Source: Lachnospiraceae bacterium (lineage in GTDB: Bacteria > Bacillota > Clostridia > Lachnospirales > Lachnospiraceae). From it: 21,612 nucleotides of DNA. Shown piece by piece: positions 6,979 to 14,807 of the stretch (the first letter of the stretch is position 1; every line of letters begins with the position of its first letter). The notes beneath the pieces are model-generated. The model was given only the letters and a program-made list of their open reading frames with translations. It ran no database searches and had not been told where the DNA came from. The stretch spans positions 1 to 21,612 of the forward strand of contig CAAGPW010000080.1 in NCBI GenBank assembly GCA_900771955.1. The letters are read 5' to 3'. Made by a program: the position numbers and the translations under genes.

Positions 6979-8844
6979 TTATAATCCAATAAACTCCGCA
7001 ATAATTTTTTTATAGACCGAGTCGGCGTCAATGCCGACTTCCTGCCTTAATATATCCACATTTCCATGCTCCACATATTCGTCTGAAATTGCAATATTTA
7101 AAACAGGTACCGACACATGGCAGGCAGACAGATACTCTGTCACATGTTCTCCAAATCCACCACTTAAAACATTTTCCTCCAATGTCACGATCAGCTTATG
7201 CTCTTTTGCAACCTGACGCAGCATCTCTTCGTCCAGCGGTTTTGCAAATCTGGCATTGATCAGGCTGCAGTGATAATCGAGTGCCTTCAAGCGCTCTCTC
7301 ACCTCAACCGCTGTCTTTACCATACTTCCGTAGGCGATCAGGGCAATATCGCATTCGTCATAAATGACCTCACTTTTTCCAAGTACGACCGGCGCCCGGA
7401 ATTCCTTTAATCCGTCATACGCCTCTCCGCGCGGATAACGGATCGCGATCGGTGTCTCGAATTTCACTGCAAATTTGATCATATCCGATAATTCCCATTT
7501 GTTTTTCGGTGCCACGAGTGTCATATTTGGCATACAGGATAAATAGGAAATATCAAATATGCCCTGATGTGTCTCCCCGTCACTCCCGACAAGTCCTGCG
7601 CGGTCGATCGCGAAAACGACCGGAAGGTTCTGGATACACACATCATGCAGGATCTGATCAAATGCACGCTGCAGAAAAGAAGAATAGATCGCGACGATCG
7701 GTTTTAAGCCCGCCGCAGCAAGCCCTGCCGCAAACGTCACAGCATGCTCCTCCGCAATCCCGACATCAAAAAAGCGATCCGGAAACATATTGCGAAAGCG
7801 CTTCAGACCGGTTCCGTCTGCCATTGCTGCCGTGATCGCAACCACTTTTTCATCCCGGTCTCCGAGTTTTCGCATGACCGTTGAAAAAATATCCTGATAA
7901 TTTGCCTTTACTCTTGGTCTGGATGGAATGCCGGTTTCAATATCAAAGGGTTCCGTCCCGTGAAATCTTGCCGGATGCCGCTCTGCCGGAGCATAGCCCT
8001 TTCCCTTTTGGGTAATGACATGTACAAGCACCGCACCTTCTATTTTGGAAGCCTCATGAAATGTCCGCACCATCGCCGATATATCGTGACCATCCACCGG
8101 CCCCAGATAGACGATTCCCATGTTTTCAAAGTACATACCCGGTATTACAAGCTGCTTGATACTGCTCTTGGTCTTATGGATATTACGTATGATCTTTTCT
8201 CCGTAAACCGGAATCCGGCTTAACGAATCGATCACGCCGTTCTTTAAATCCTGGTAGGCATTGGCTGTCCGGATGCTGCTTAAATATTTTGACATTCCTC
8301 CGACATTTTCCGAAATGGACATATTATTATCATTGAGCACAATGATAAAATTCGATCTCAGCTTTGACGCATTGTTGAGGGCTTCATACGCCATTCCTCC
8401 GGTCAGTGCGCCGTCACCGATCACGGAAACAACCCTGTAATCAGCTCCGCTTAACTCCCTTGCCATCGCATAGCCAAGTCCCGCCGAAATAGATGTCGAA
8501 CTGTGTCCGGTATCAAAACAGTCACATGCACTTTCTGCCCGTTTCGGGAATCCGCTCATACCACCATATTTACGCAGCCCGTCAAAGCCTTCCTTTCTGC
8601 CGGTCAGAAGCTTATGCGTGTAAGACTGATGTCCGACATCCCAGATGATCTTGTCCTGCGGCAGATCAAATGCCAGGTGCATTGCCATGGTAAGTTCCAC
8701 CACACCAAGATTAGACGCCAGATGTCCTCCGGTCACTGATATCTTCCGGATCAAAAAATTCCGGATCTCGTCTGCCAGAATTGGAAGTTCCTGCGGCTCC
8801 AGTTTTTTTATGTCATTTACCTGATTGATTTTTTCCAAGACCAT
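6979..8844 (-). CDS. dxs: 1-deoxy-D-xylulose-5-phosphate synthase
   Basis: This thiamine-diphosphate enzyme condenses pyruvate and glyceraldehyde 3-phosphate, the first step of the MEP isoprenoid pathway and also a source of thiamine and pyridoxal precursors. The 621-residue product is of full length. It shows H41 in TGGHLASNLG, WDVGHQSYTHKLL from 68, the ThDP/Mg2+ motif GDGALTGG at 143-150 with NDNNMSIS at 171-178, the transketolase pyrimidine-binding domain with catalytic E366 in GIAEEHAVTFAAG, GSDGETHQG at 420-428, and YPRG at 470-473. The C-terminal transketolase domain completes it. The start has AGAGGTAAGG upstream. It begins 11 bases after ispA, pairing precursor synthesis with chain elongation. 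Confidence 0.98.
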   Translation of the reverse strand: MVLEKINQVNDIKKLEPQELPILADEIRNFLIRKISVTGGHLASNLGVVELTMAMHLAFDLPQDKIIWDVGHQSYTHKLLTGRKEGFDGLRKYGGMSGFPKRAESACDCFDTGHSSTSISAGLGYAMARELSGADYRVVSVIGDGALTGGMAYEALNNASKLRSNFIIVLNDNNMSISENVGGMSKYLSSIRTANAYQDLKNGVIDSLSRIPVYGEKIIRNIHKTKSSIKQLVIPGMYFENMGIVYLGPVDGHDISAMVRTFHEASKIEGAVLVHVITQKGKGYAPAERHPARFHGTEPFDIETGIPSRPRVKANYQDIFSTVMRKLGDRDEKVVAITAAMADGTGLKRFRNMFPDRFFDVGIAEEHAVTFAAGLAAAGLKPIVAIYSSFLQRAFDQILHDVCIQNLPVVFAIDRAGLVGSDGETHQGIFDISYLSCMPNMTLVAPKNKWELSDMIKFAVKFETPIAIRYPRGEAYDGLKEFRAPVVLGKSEVIYDECDIALIAYGSMVKTAVEVRERLKALDYHCSLINARFAKPLDEEMLRQVAKEHKLIVTLEENVLSGGFGEHVTEYLSACHVSVPVLNIAISDEYVEHGNVDILRQEVGIDADSVYKKIIAEFIGL

Positions 8845-8855
8845 AAGCCTTACCT

Positions 8856-9749
8856 CTATTTTTCTCTTTTGATCAAAGAGAGCAAAAGCTGCTCCAAAAA
8901 TTTATTTTTCACCGGGAGAGACGAAAGCCGTTCCACTGCCGCCACGGAAATACGTTCCACATCCTGTTTCGCTTTATCCAGTCCCTCATACGTGACATAG
9001 GTTGCCTTATTGTTCTTCTCATCACTGCCAATCGGTTTTCCCAAAATCTCCCTGGTACTTGTCACATCCAGTATGTCATCCTGGATCTGGAACGCCAGAC
9101 CAATCTCCCCTGCAGCCTTTTCAACGATATCCTGTTCTTCCTCCGACGCACCGGCAAGAATTGCTCCGACCAGCATGGACGCCTCTATGAGTGCGCTGGT
9201 CTTCAGCCGGTAGATGAAATCCAGCTTGTCCCGTGTGATCTCCTCTCCCTTATCGGTCTGAACATCCACCGTCTGTCCGCCAACCATTCCATAAATACCC
9301 GCCTTTTTTGCAAGCACTGCAAATGCCTGTCCCACCCGCACATTCTGCGGTTCCAGCGCAAATGCCTGCGTAGCCGTCTCATAGGCAAAATTCAAAAGGC
9401 CGTCACCGGCAAGTATCGCCATTGCTTCTCCAAAAGCCTTATGGGTAGTCGGCTTCCCACGCCGCAATGCATCATTGTCCATTGCCGGCAGATCATCATG
9501 CACCAGTGAGTAGGTATGAATCATTTCAATTGCCGCCATAAACGGTTCGACAACCTTGGATTCCCCTCCGAACAGCCGGTAGGTCTCAAGCATCAGCATC
9601 GGGCGCAGACGCTTTCCTCCCGCCAGAAAACTGTAATTCATCGCTTCAATGACCTTTTTCTGAAAGCCTTCTTCCTTTGGAAGGTATTTTTCTATGATCT
9701 GTTCCACTTCTTTTGTGTGAAGACTTATTTCTTCTTTATTTTTATCCAT
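8856..9749 (-). CDS. ispA: Polyprenyl diphosphate synthase, farnesyl-diphosphate synthase type
   Basis: The product is a 297-residue short-chain trans-isoprenyl diphosphate synthase that joins DMAPP/GPP with IPP. Visible motifs are GGKRLRP at 44-50, the first Asp-rich motif DDLPAMD at 85-91 followed by LRRGKPTTH, KT at 183-184, and the second Asp-rich motif QIQDDILD at 221-228. The residues just before the first motif (YSLVH) and its two-residue insertion match bacterial type II FPP synthases such as E. coli IspA, so C15 farnesyl diphosphate is the likely product; a C20 product cannot be excluded from sequence alone. AGGAG precedes the ATG. It lies between xseB and dxs with short gaps, as expected for this operon. 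Confidence 0.95.
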   Translation of the reverse strand: MDKNKEEISLHTKEVEQIIEKYLPKEEGFQKKVIEAMNYSFLAGGKRLRPMLMLETYRLFGGESKVVEPFMAAIEMIHTYSLVHDDLPAMDNDALRRGKPTTHKAFGEAMAILAGDGLLNFAYETATQAFALEPQNVRVGQAFAVLAKKAGIYGMVGGQTVDVQTDKGEEITRDKLDFIYRLKTSALIEASMLVGAILAGASEEEQDIVEKAAGEIGLAFQIQDDILDVTSTREILGKPIGSDEKNNKATYVTYEGLDKAKQDVERISVAAVERLSSLPVKNKFLEQLLLSLIKREK

Positions 9750-9758
9750 GGCACACTC

Positions 9759-9971
9759 CTAAAATTCTTCCAGCTCGCCCTGCTCATTCAGACGGAGCAT
9801 TTTCTTTTCCACTCTGTCGATCTCTTCATTGCAGTGCTTTAATTTTTTCATCCCCGCCTCATACAGCGCAAAGGATTCATCCAGATCCATATCGTTTGAC
9901 TCCAGATTTTCTATAATTGTTTCAATCTCAGCAAATGTCTGCTCAAGACTTGGCTTTTTTTCTTCACTCAT
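9759..9971 (-). CDS. xseB: Exodeoxyribonuclease VII small subunit
   Basis: XseB is the small helical subunit that forms the shaft of the XseA/XseB exonuclease VII complex, which degrades single-stranded DNA. The product is 70 residues, starting MSEEKKPSLEQTFAEIETII, with the family core LEQTFAEIETIIENLES and DLDESFALYEAGMKKLKHC, and is predicted to be all helix. A longer reading from 10022 exists, but the ATG at 9971 has GGAGGA eight bases upstream, gives the family length and makes a 4-base ATGA overlap with the end of xseA, which indicates translational coupling. Confidence 0.96.
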   Translation of the reverse strand: MSEEKKPSLEQTFAEIETIIENLESNDMDLDESFALYEAGMKKLKHCNEEIDRVEKKMLRLNEQGELEEF

Positions 9972-11194
9972 GAGGGCTTCCTCCGAAATTCTTCTTTCTT
10001 TTCCACAACTGTTTCGAGACATCCGTTTGTCATCTGTATCCTTACATGCTCTCCAATCTCTACCTGTGTGACATCATGAATATTCTTTCCATTCATATCT
10101 GAGACAAAAGAAAATCCCTGACTTAATTTTTTGAGCGGGGAAAGACCGTCCATATTTTGGGCGAGCAGCTCCATATGATGCCGTTTTTCGGTAAAGACGC
10201 TGCGCATTGCCCGGTTCAGCCGCTCTTCCAGCTCTGCCGCATACTGTTTTTTCCCATTTAGCTGATACTTTGGACTCAGCGCCTTCAGTTTTGTCATATA
10301 GGAAAGCAACCGGTTTTTTGTAAGTACCGCCCGGTTCTTCATCAGCCGGTTCAGCCGGTTCTCGTATGCCGCAATATCCTGCAGCAGCCGCACAACATCA
10401 TATACTGCCAGTTCCGCTGCCGCAGACGGTGTCGGAGCGCGCAAATCTGCCACATAATCTGCGATCGTCGTATCGGTTTCATGTCCGACCGCCGATATCA
10501 CAGGTGTCTCACACTCAAAGATCGCTCTTGCCACGATTTCTTCATTGAATGCCCACAGATCCTCAATAGAGCCACCGCCGCGGCCGACGATCATCACATC
10601 CACGCCCAGCATATCCAGTGCATGGATTCCATTTACAATACTCTCTGCTGCGCCTTCGCCCTGTACCAGTGCCGGATAAAGAATAAGCTGTACATATGGA
10701 TTTCTTCTCGATGCTATATTCCGGATATCCTGAATCGCAGCACCAGTCGGTGCTGTCACGATTCCCACACGCTTCACATAGCGCGGAATCTCTTTTTTGT
10801 ACTCCGGGGCAAACATTCCCATCTCTTCCAGCTCATGTTTTAACGCCGCATAGCGCAGATAAAGATCACCCTCTCCATCAAGCGTAATCTCTTTTGCATA
10901 GAGCTGGTATTTGCCGTCCCGCTCGTAGACTTCGATGGAACCGGTCACAACAACCCGGTCTCCCTCCTTCATATGGAATGTCAGGCCACGGCGGTTTCCT
11001 GCAAACATGATGCCTCCGATCGTGCCGGTCGCATCCTTTAATGTGAAGTAGATATGTCCGGATGTATGATATTTGCAGTTTGATATTTCACCCTTTACGC
11101 AGACCCGGTGCAGCAGGAAATCCTGGGCAAACATATTTTTGATATACGTATTTACCTGACCTACCGTATAGACATTTTTCTTTCCCTGTATCAT
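9968..11194 (-). CDS. xseA: Exodeoxyribonuclease VII large subunit
   Basis: XseA is the catalytic subunit of exonuclease VII. The 408-residue product has an N-terminal OB-fold for single-stranded DNA (about 8-105, with VKGEISNCKYHTSGHIYFTLKD in that stretch), then the catalytic domain (about 125-320) with RVGIVTAPTGAAIQDI, VGRGGGSIEDLWAFNEE and SAVGHETDTTIADYVADLRA, followed by a coiled-coil tail that binds XseB. The ATG overlaps the nusB stop as ATGA and the gene's own stop overlaps the xseB start the same way, so nusB, xseA and xseB are translated as a coupled set. The length is slightly shorter than that of proteobacterial homologues but normal for Firmicutes. Confidence 0.97.
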   Translation of the reverse strand: MIQGKKNVYTVGQVNTYIKNMFAQDFLLHRVCVKGEISNCKYHTSGHIYFTLKDATGTIGGIMFAGNRRGLTFHMKEGDRVVVTGSIEVYERDGKYQLYAKEITLDGEGDLYLRYAALKHELEEMGMFAPEYKKEIPRYVKRVGIVTAPTGAAIQDIRNIASRRNPYVQLILYPALVQGEGAAESIVNGIHALDMLGVDVMIVGRGGGSIEDLWAFNEEIVARAIFECETPVISAVGHETDTTIADYVADLRAPTPSAAAELAVYDVVRLLQDIAAYENRLNRLMKNRAVLTKNRLLSYMTKLKALSPKYQLNGKKQYAAELEERLNRAMRSVFTEKRHHMELLAQNMDGLSPLKKLSQGFSFVSDMNGKNIHDVTQVEIGEHVRIQMTNGCLETVVEKKEEFRRKPS

Positions 11195-11589
11195 GCCAGT
11201 TTTGCCAGTACGCCGTTTACAAAGGAAGCCGAAGTTTCCGTGCCGTATTTCTTAGCAAGCTCAACCGCCTCATTGATCGCAACGCCGGTCGGAATATCAT
11301 CCTCGTATTTTAATTCATAAACTGCAAGGCGGATGATCGTAAGATCCACCTTTCCCATACGGCTTGTTTTCCATCCTTTCGCCACTGCATTGATTGCTTC
11401 ATCTATCTCAGGAAGATGCGTCATAATATCTTCTGCCTTATGATTGACATATGTGATATCCTTCTCGGACGCCTCCTCATCTTCCAATGCAAAGAACAGT
11501 TCCCTCTGCTCCTCGTACTCCTTTGGATCATGAAATTCCGCGCGGAACAAAATCCGAAATATCTGTTCTCTTAATTCTCTCCTGCTCAT
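11191..11589 (-). CDS. nusB: Transcription antitermination protein NusB
   Basis: NusB binds the boxA RNA together with NusE (S10) to support antitermination on rRNA operons. The 132-residue product is all-helical and of standard length. It begins MSRRELREQIFRILFRAEF, an Arg-rich helix that contacts boxA, and has the conserved C-terminal part VDLTIIRLAVYELKYEDDIP-TGVAINEAVELAKKYG followed by SASFVNGVLAKL. AAAGGAAA precedes the ATG. In B. subtilis folD lies between nusB and xseA; here nusB and xseA overlap and folD is absent. Confidence 0.97.
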   Translation of the reverse strand: MSRRELREQIFRILFRAEFHDPKEYEEQRELFFALEDEEASEKDITYVNHKAEDIMTHLPEIDEAINAVAKGWKTSRMGKVDLTIIRLAVYELKYEDDIPTGVAINEAVELAKKYGTETSASFVNGVLAKLA

Positions 11590-11690
11590 ATGATTTCCTT
11601 TCTATCCTCTATCATCCTCCCTAACGGGGTCCGTTTTCGGAAAATCCATGACTTTGCCGCGTTAATGCGACAGGATATCCCTAATGAAAC
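11590..11690 (-). other. nusB leader, no clear element
   Basis: About 100 bases lie between the asp23 terminator and nusB. I see only short inverted repeats (AACGG-GGT-CCGTT at about 11624-11636) and no good -35 box. A TATAAT at 11720-11725 upstream of the terminator has no convincing partner. nusB may rely on read-through from the asp23 promoter. Confidence 0.4.
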
Positions 11691-11719
11691 GAAAAAGGAT
11701 GTCATTTTCGACATCCTTT
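11689..11719 (-). terminator. Intrinsic terminator after asp23
   Basis: AAAGGATGTC (11710-11719 on the minus strand) pairs perfectly with 11694-11703 around a six-base loop, and the stem runs into TTTTT then CGTTTC. The T-tract is interrupted, so it may be leaky, which would allow some asp23 transcription to continue into nusB. Confidence 0.75.
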
Positions 11720-11751
11720 ATTATACAACATGAATGCATAATTAAAAAGTA

Positions 11752-12129
11752 TTATTTATTGCCACCCATATCAACACTTGCAATACGGACATTGACAAGT
11801 GCAACATTCAGTCCTGTCATGGTTTCGATCGCTGTCTTTACCTTTTCCTGTACCTTTGCAGAAACCTCCGGGATCGCATATCCATAGGCAATATTGAGCG
11901 CAACCTCAACTTCAACGCTTCCCTCTAATACTTCTACGCGCACCCCTTTGGAAAGGTTTTTCATGCCTAACTTGCTGACCAGTTCATTCGTGATATTACC
12001 AGCCATGGAACTGACACCGTCCACTTCCGTTGCTGCAAGGCCTGCAATGATCGCAACGACTTCATCTGCAATGCGCACTTCCCCAAGATTATCTTCTTTT
12101 ATTTTAAATACCTTTCTGTCTTCCGCCAT
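11752..12129 (-). CDS. Asp23/Gls24-family protein (YqhY-like)
   Basis: This 125-residue DUF322 protein shows the family pattern GEVRIADEVVAIIAGLAATEVDGVSSMAG near its N-terminus (split here as GEVRIADEVVAIIAG and AATEVDGVSSM), GVRVEVLEGSVEVEVALNI, GYAIPEVSAKVQEKV and the C-terminal NVRIASVDM. Asp23/Gls24 proteins are linked to envelope or alkaline stress; YqhY of B. subtilis, next to accBC and nusB, is tied to acetyl-CoA carboxylase activity and fatty acid synthesis. The position next to nusB supports the YqhY assignment, although accBC is not in the window. There is no membrane segment. AGGAGG and AGAAGG both lie just upstream of the ATG. Confidence 0.92.
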   Translation of the reverse strand: MAEDRKVFKIKEDNLGEVRIADEVVAIIAGLAATEVDGVSSMAGNITNELVSKLGMKNLSKGVRVEVLEGSVEVEVALNIAYGYAIPEVSAKVQEKVKTAIETMTGLNVALVNVRIASVDMGGNK

Positions 12130-12161
12130 ACCTTCTGCCTCCTGAATTATTATCCACCTGC

Positions 12162-12179
12162 GAAACAGCCTGCTGTTTC
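12162..12179 (-). promoter_or_regulatory. Palindrome in asp23 leader
   Basis: GAAACAGC-AG-GCTGTTTC is a perfect 8-bp inverted repeat with a two-base centre. It lies about 10 bases downstream of the expected transcription start and about 30 bases before the asp23 ATG. It could be a repressor operator or a short hairpin in the leader; without a T-tract it is not a terminator. Confidence 0.5.
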
Positions 12180-12193
12180 CTATTGTCTGTCTT

Positions 12194-12222
12194 ATTATAA
12201 CAGATTATTTACTTTTTGAAAA
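12194..12222 (-). promoter_or_regulatory. Extended -10 promoter for asp23
   Basis: TATAAT (12194-12199) is perfect and is preceded by TGT, giving an extended -10 element. A TTTTCA (12217-12222), four of six matches to the -35 consensus, lies at 17-base spacing. The likely start is near 12187. Confidence 0.8.
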
Positions 12223-12244
12223 CATTTTCCTGATAAATTGCTTT

Positions 12245-12994
12245 TTACGCCCTGTAAGCATGTAAAAGCATCCATCCTGCAAAAAAAAGCAGGGCAATGG
12301 TGAGCACCATTTCCAGCAGGAACTTAACTGTAGCGATCCGGTCTTTCTTTTTCCGGAGTGCTGCCATCTGCCGCATCTTTTCCTCAAATGCCGCATCTTT
12401 TTCCCTTATTTTTTCTGCAACCGCTTCCCTGCTGCAGTTTGAAAAAATCTCTGTCTTTCCATGTCCGCAGCCACCGCATATCATCCGGTCTTTGCTGTTC
12501 AGATATGCACATGCACAAAGCCAGCCCTCCCCGTTTTCCTTCGGGTAACAGCAGAATCGTCCATCCATTTCCTTTAAAACATCAAACTCCGGCTTGTCCC
12601 GGTAACTGTCCTCCATAAAACATTCCGCATAATAAATGTGATAATCCGGTCCCGGATAATCCTCTTTTGTTCCGTCCGCAAACCAGACCACAGCTTCCTG
12701 TACTTCAAGCCTTCGTATCTCTTCATTTATCTTTGTCCGGCATTCCTCGCTGCAGGCTCCCGGTAAAAGTTCGAGATTTCCGGTCATGATCGTAAAATAC
12801 TCTTCGTCTCCGTTTTTTATGACATCATCAAAATAATCAAATCCTCTTGCCTTAAAACTGATCTGCGCAATCGTTTTCCCTGAAACATTTCTGCATGCGA
12901 TCTGTGCATAATTTTTTTCATTTTCACGAAGCAGTGTCACACGGATATCCGAAATATGTGCATTAAAGTCTGCTTTCTTTTCTATGCTTTTCAT
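12245..12994 (-). CDS. Hypothetical zinc-ribbon-like protein with C-terminal membrane anchor
   Basis: I do not recognise the family. The 249-residue product has an N-terminal region (about 10-125) of mixed strand character, with RVTLLRENEKNYAQIACRNV and AVVWFADGT, that resembles a beta-sandwich. A zinc-ribbon-like element follows at 158-178: WLCAC...CGGC, with C160, C162, C173 and C176, close to the common WxCxCGxxN...CxxCG pattern. A charged, probably helical stretch covers 187-220 and a single transmembrane helix 223-245, followed by a short basic tail. Topology would place the bulk of the protein on the cytosolic side. The ribosome binding site is poor. It lies 40 bases downstream of the MATE gene and could be co-transcribed with it, but no functional link is evident. 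Confidence 0.75.
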   Translation of the reverse strand: MKSIEKKADFNAHISDIRVTLLRENEKNYAQIACRNVSGKTIAQISFKARGFDYFDDVIKNGDEEYFTIMTGNLELLPGACSEECRTKINEEIRRLEVQEAVVWFADGTKEDYPGPDYHIYYAECFMEDSYRDKPEFDVLKEMDGRFCCYPKENGEGWLCACAYLNSKDRMICGGCGHGKTEIFSNCSREAVAEKIREKDAAFEEKMRQMAALRKKKDRIATVKFLLEMVLTIALLFFAGWMLLHAYRA

Positions 12995-13034
12995 AATAAA
13001 CCAACTTTCTATTTTTTATACGCTTTATCTGCTT

Positions 13035-14399
13035 TCAGACATCTGATTGATCATTCAGCCTTCTTTTTAACGTTTTAGAGGCATATAAAAATGCAGGGAT
13101 CAGAAACAGATCCGCACAGAGCCATGCCATCGGGCTTGCGAAGCAGGCAGCCTTATATCCCACTAACGGCACAAACACGATTCCAACCACGCTTCTGGCT
13201 GCCATCTCACAGACACCCGCCAGAATCGCCAGATAACTAAAGCCCATCCCCTGGATCGTAAAACGGACAATATTGACCAGTGCAAGCAGCAGGTAAAATG
13301 CAGAGTTTATTGCAAGGAACAACCAGGAATTATGGAGGATCTCCTGTTCCGCTGCATCTACAAAAAGCAATGACACCTGTTCTCCGAAGAAATATAAGAC
13401 CACAAACGCCACTGCCGAATAGACCGCCCCTATAATGCAGCAGGCCCTCATTCCCCTGCCCACACGGTCAATTTTTCCGGCGCCCACATTCTGGCCGGCA
13501 TAGGTTGTCATGGTCGCACCCATGGCATCATATGGACATGCAAAAAACATGCTGACTTTGCTTCCCGCTGTCACCGATGCAACTGCCGTAGATCCCAGTG
13601 TATTAACCGCTGTCTGTAAGATCACACTTCCGATCGCAGTGATCGAATACTGCAGCCCCATCGGAAGTCCCATATTAAACAGCTGCAGCATATAACTGCG
13701 TTCCATTTTCCATTCGTCTTTGGTTATTTTTAAAACTTCAAACTTTTTACTCATATAAATCAGGCAAAGAATACCGGAAACTGCCTGTGAGATCACAGTA
13801 GCATATGCGGCACCCGCCACACCCAGATGAAATGACAGGATCAGTATCAGATCCAGTACAATGTTCAACAGTGATGAAAACACCAGAAAAACGAGTGGTG
13901 ACCGGCTGTCTCCGAGCGACCGGATAATTCCGGAAAGCAGGTTATACAAATATGTAACCGGAATGCCCACAAATATAATAAAAATATAACTGTATGCACC
14001 GTCAAAAATATCCTGCGGTGTCCGCATCCACACGAGGATCTGTCTGCATAATATACATACCACAACCGTCATCACGCCTGCAAAGATCACAGACAGCCAG
14101 ACACTGTTTGCCACATATTTTCGCAAGCCATGATAATCTCCTGCACCGAAGCGTTGCGCAACCGGTATCGCAAATCCACTGCACACACCCATGCAGAATC
14201 CGATGATCATAAAATTGATCGAGCCCGTAGCTCCTACCGCCGCAAGTGCCTTGACTCCAAGTGCCTTTCCTACGATGATGGTATCCATCATATTATAAAA
14301 CTGCTGAAACAGCATACCGAAAAACATCGGCACAAAAAACTGCAGGATCAGCTTAAGCGGAGCACCTGCAGTCATATCCTTAGTAGAACTTTTTCCCAT
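13035..14399 (-). CDS. MATE-family multidrug efflux transporter
   Basis: The product is 454 residues with about 12 transmembrane helices, the standard size and topology of MATE cation antiporters. The N-terminal KLILQFFVPMFFGMLFQQFY-NMMDTIIVGKALGVKALAAVGATG is characteristic of the family, as are the repeated second half (MLQLFNMGLPMGLQYSITAI then GSVILQTAVNTLGSTAVASVTAGSKV) and GAGKIDRVGRGMR after the second-half first helices. Such transporters export cationic drugs and metabolites in exchange for Na+ or H+; the substrate cannot be read from the sequence. AAGGA precedes the ATG and a near-consensus promoter lies about 35 bases upstream. This is the last chromosomal-type gene before the integrated element. 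Confidence 0.94.
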   Translation of the reverse strand: MGKSSTKDMTAGAPLKLILQFFVPMFFGMLFQQFYNMMDTIIVGKALGVKALAAVGATGSINFMIIGFCMGVCSGFAIPVAQRFGAGDYHGLRKYVANSVWLSVIFAGVMTVVVCILCRQILVWMRTPQDIFDGAYSYIFIIFVGIPVTYLYNLLSGIIRSLGDSRSPLVFLVFSSLLNIVLDLILILSFHLGVAGAAYATVISQAVSGILCLIYMSKKFEVLKITKDEWKMERSYMLQLFNMGLPMGLQYSITAIGSVILQTAVNTLGSTAVASVTAGSKVSMFFACPYDAMGATMTTYAGQNVGAGKIDRVGRGMRACCIIGAVYSAVAFVVLYFFGEQVSLLFVDAAEQEILHNSWLFLAINSAFYLLLALVNIVRFTIQGMGFSYLAILAGVCEMAARSVVGIVFVPLVGYKAACFASPMAWLCADLFLIPAFLYASKTLKRRLNDQSDV

Positions 14400-14434
14400 A
14401 TCCCGTTCCTTCTTTTCCTGTATTCTGTTTATCC

Positions 14435-14463
14435 ATAATAATGAGGATTTGAAGAAATGTCAA
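14435..14463 (-). promoter_or_regulatory. Sigma-A promoter of the MATE gene
   Basis: A perfect TTGACA (14458-14463) is followed after 17 bases by TATTAT (14435-14440). It points to the MATE gene, whose ATG is at 14399. It is intact, so insertion of the neighbouring element has left the MATE gene its own promoter. Confidence 0.88.
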
Positions 14464-14530
14464 GCTACTTTTTTAAATTTTTTCGATCATCAAATTTAAT
14501 TACCTCATCCACGCAATTTAAAGCACGTAA

Positions 14531-14576
14531 ATAAGCCCTCTATCAGTCATATCCATGCAACTGATAAAGGACTTAT
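14531..14576 (-). terminator. Imperfect terminator-like hairpin between integrase and MATE
   Basis: On the minus strand ATAAGTCCTTTATCAGT (14560-14576) pairs along all 17 positions with ACTGATAGAGGGCTTAT (14531-14547) if two G-U wobbles are allowed, around a 12-base loop. The following TTACG gives only a poor T-tract. The wobbles work only in minus-strand RNA, which favours a role as terminator for the outward-reading integrase, or as the original terminator of a displaced host gene. Confidence 0.55.
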
Positions 14577-14807
14577 CACCGTGTCTTAATAAATCATATG
14601 AATTTCAACTTATCTCGCTTTTCACATTTTCGCATAATTATCAGGAAGCCTGCTAAAACACGCTATTTCCCAATAATCTCTGCCGTATTGATAAAGTCAT
14701 ACGGTGTCTGCTGGTATACATAATAAAATACTCATGATGCAAAATTTCAGCTTCAAGAAACGTTGATTTTAAGCCATTCTTCGCCTTCTTGACTCCACAA
14801 CCAGTGC
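14577..14807. other. Non-coding stretch holding the presumed element end
   Basis: About 230 AT-rich bases lie between the integrase stop and the hairpin. No convincing gene is visible. Because the integrase reads outward into this stretch, the element's attachment site should be in or close to it, or at the end of the integrase gene, but the other element end is outside the window so the att core cannot be defined by comparison. No tRNA is present. Confidence 0.4.

Noticed and set aside
9972..10022. 17-residue N-terminal extension of XseB
   Set aside because: It would overlap xseA coding sequence and precede the ribosome binding site; the ATGA overlap marks the real start.
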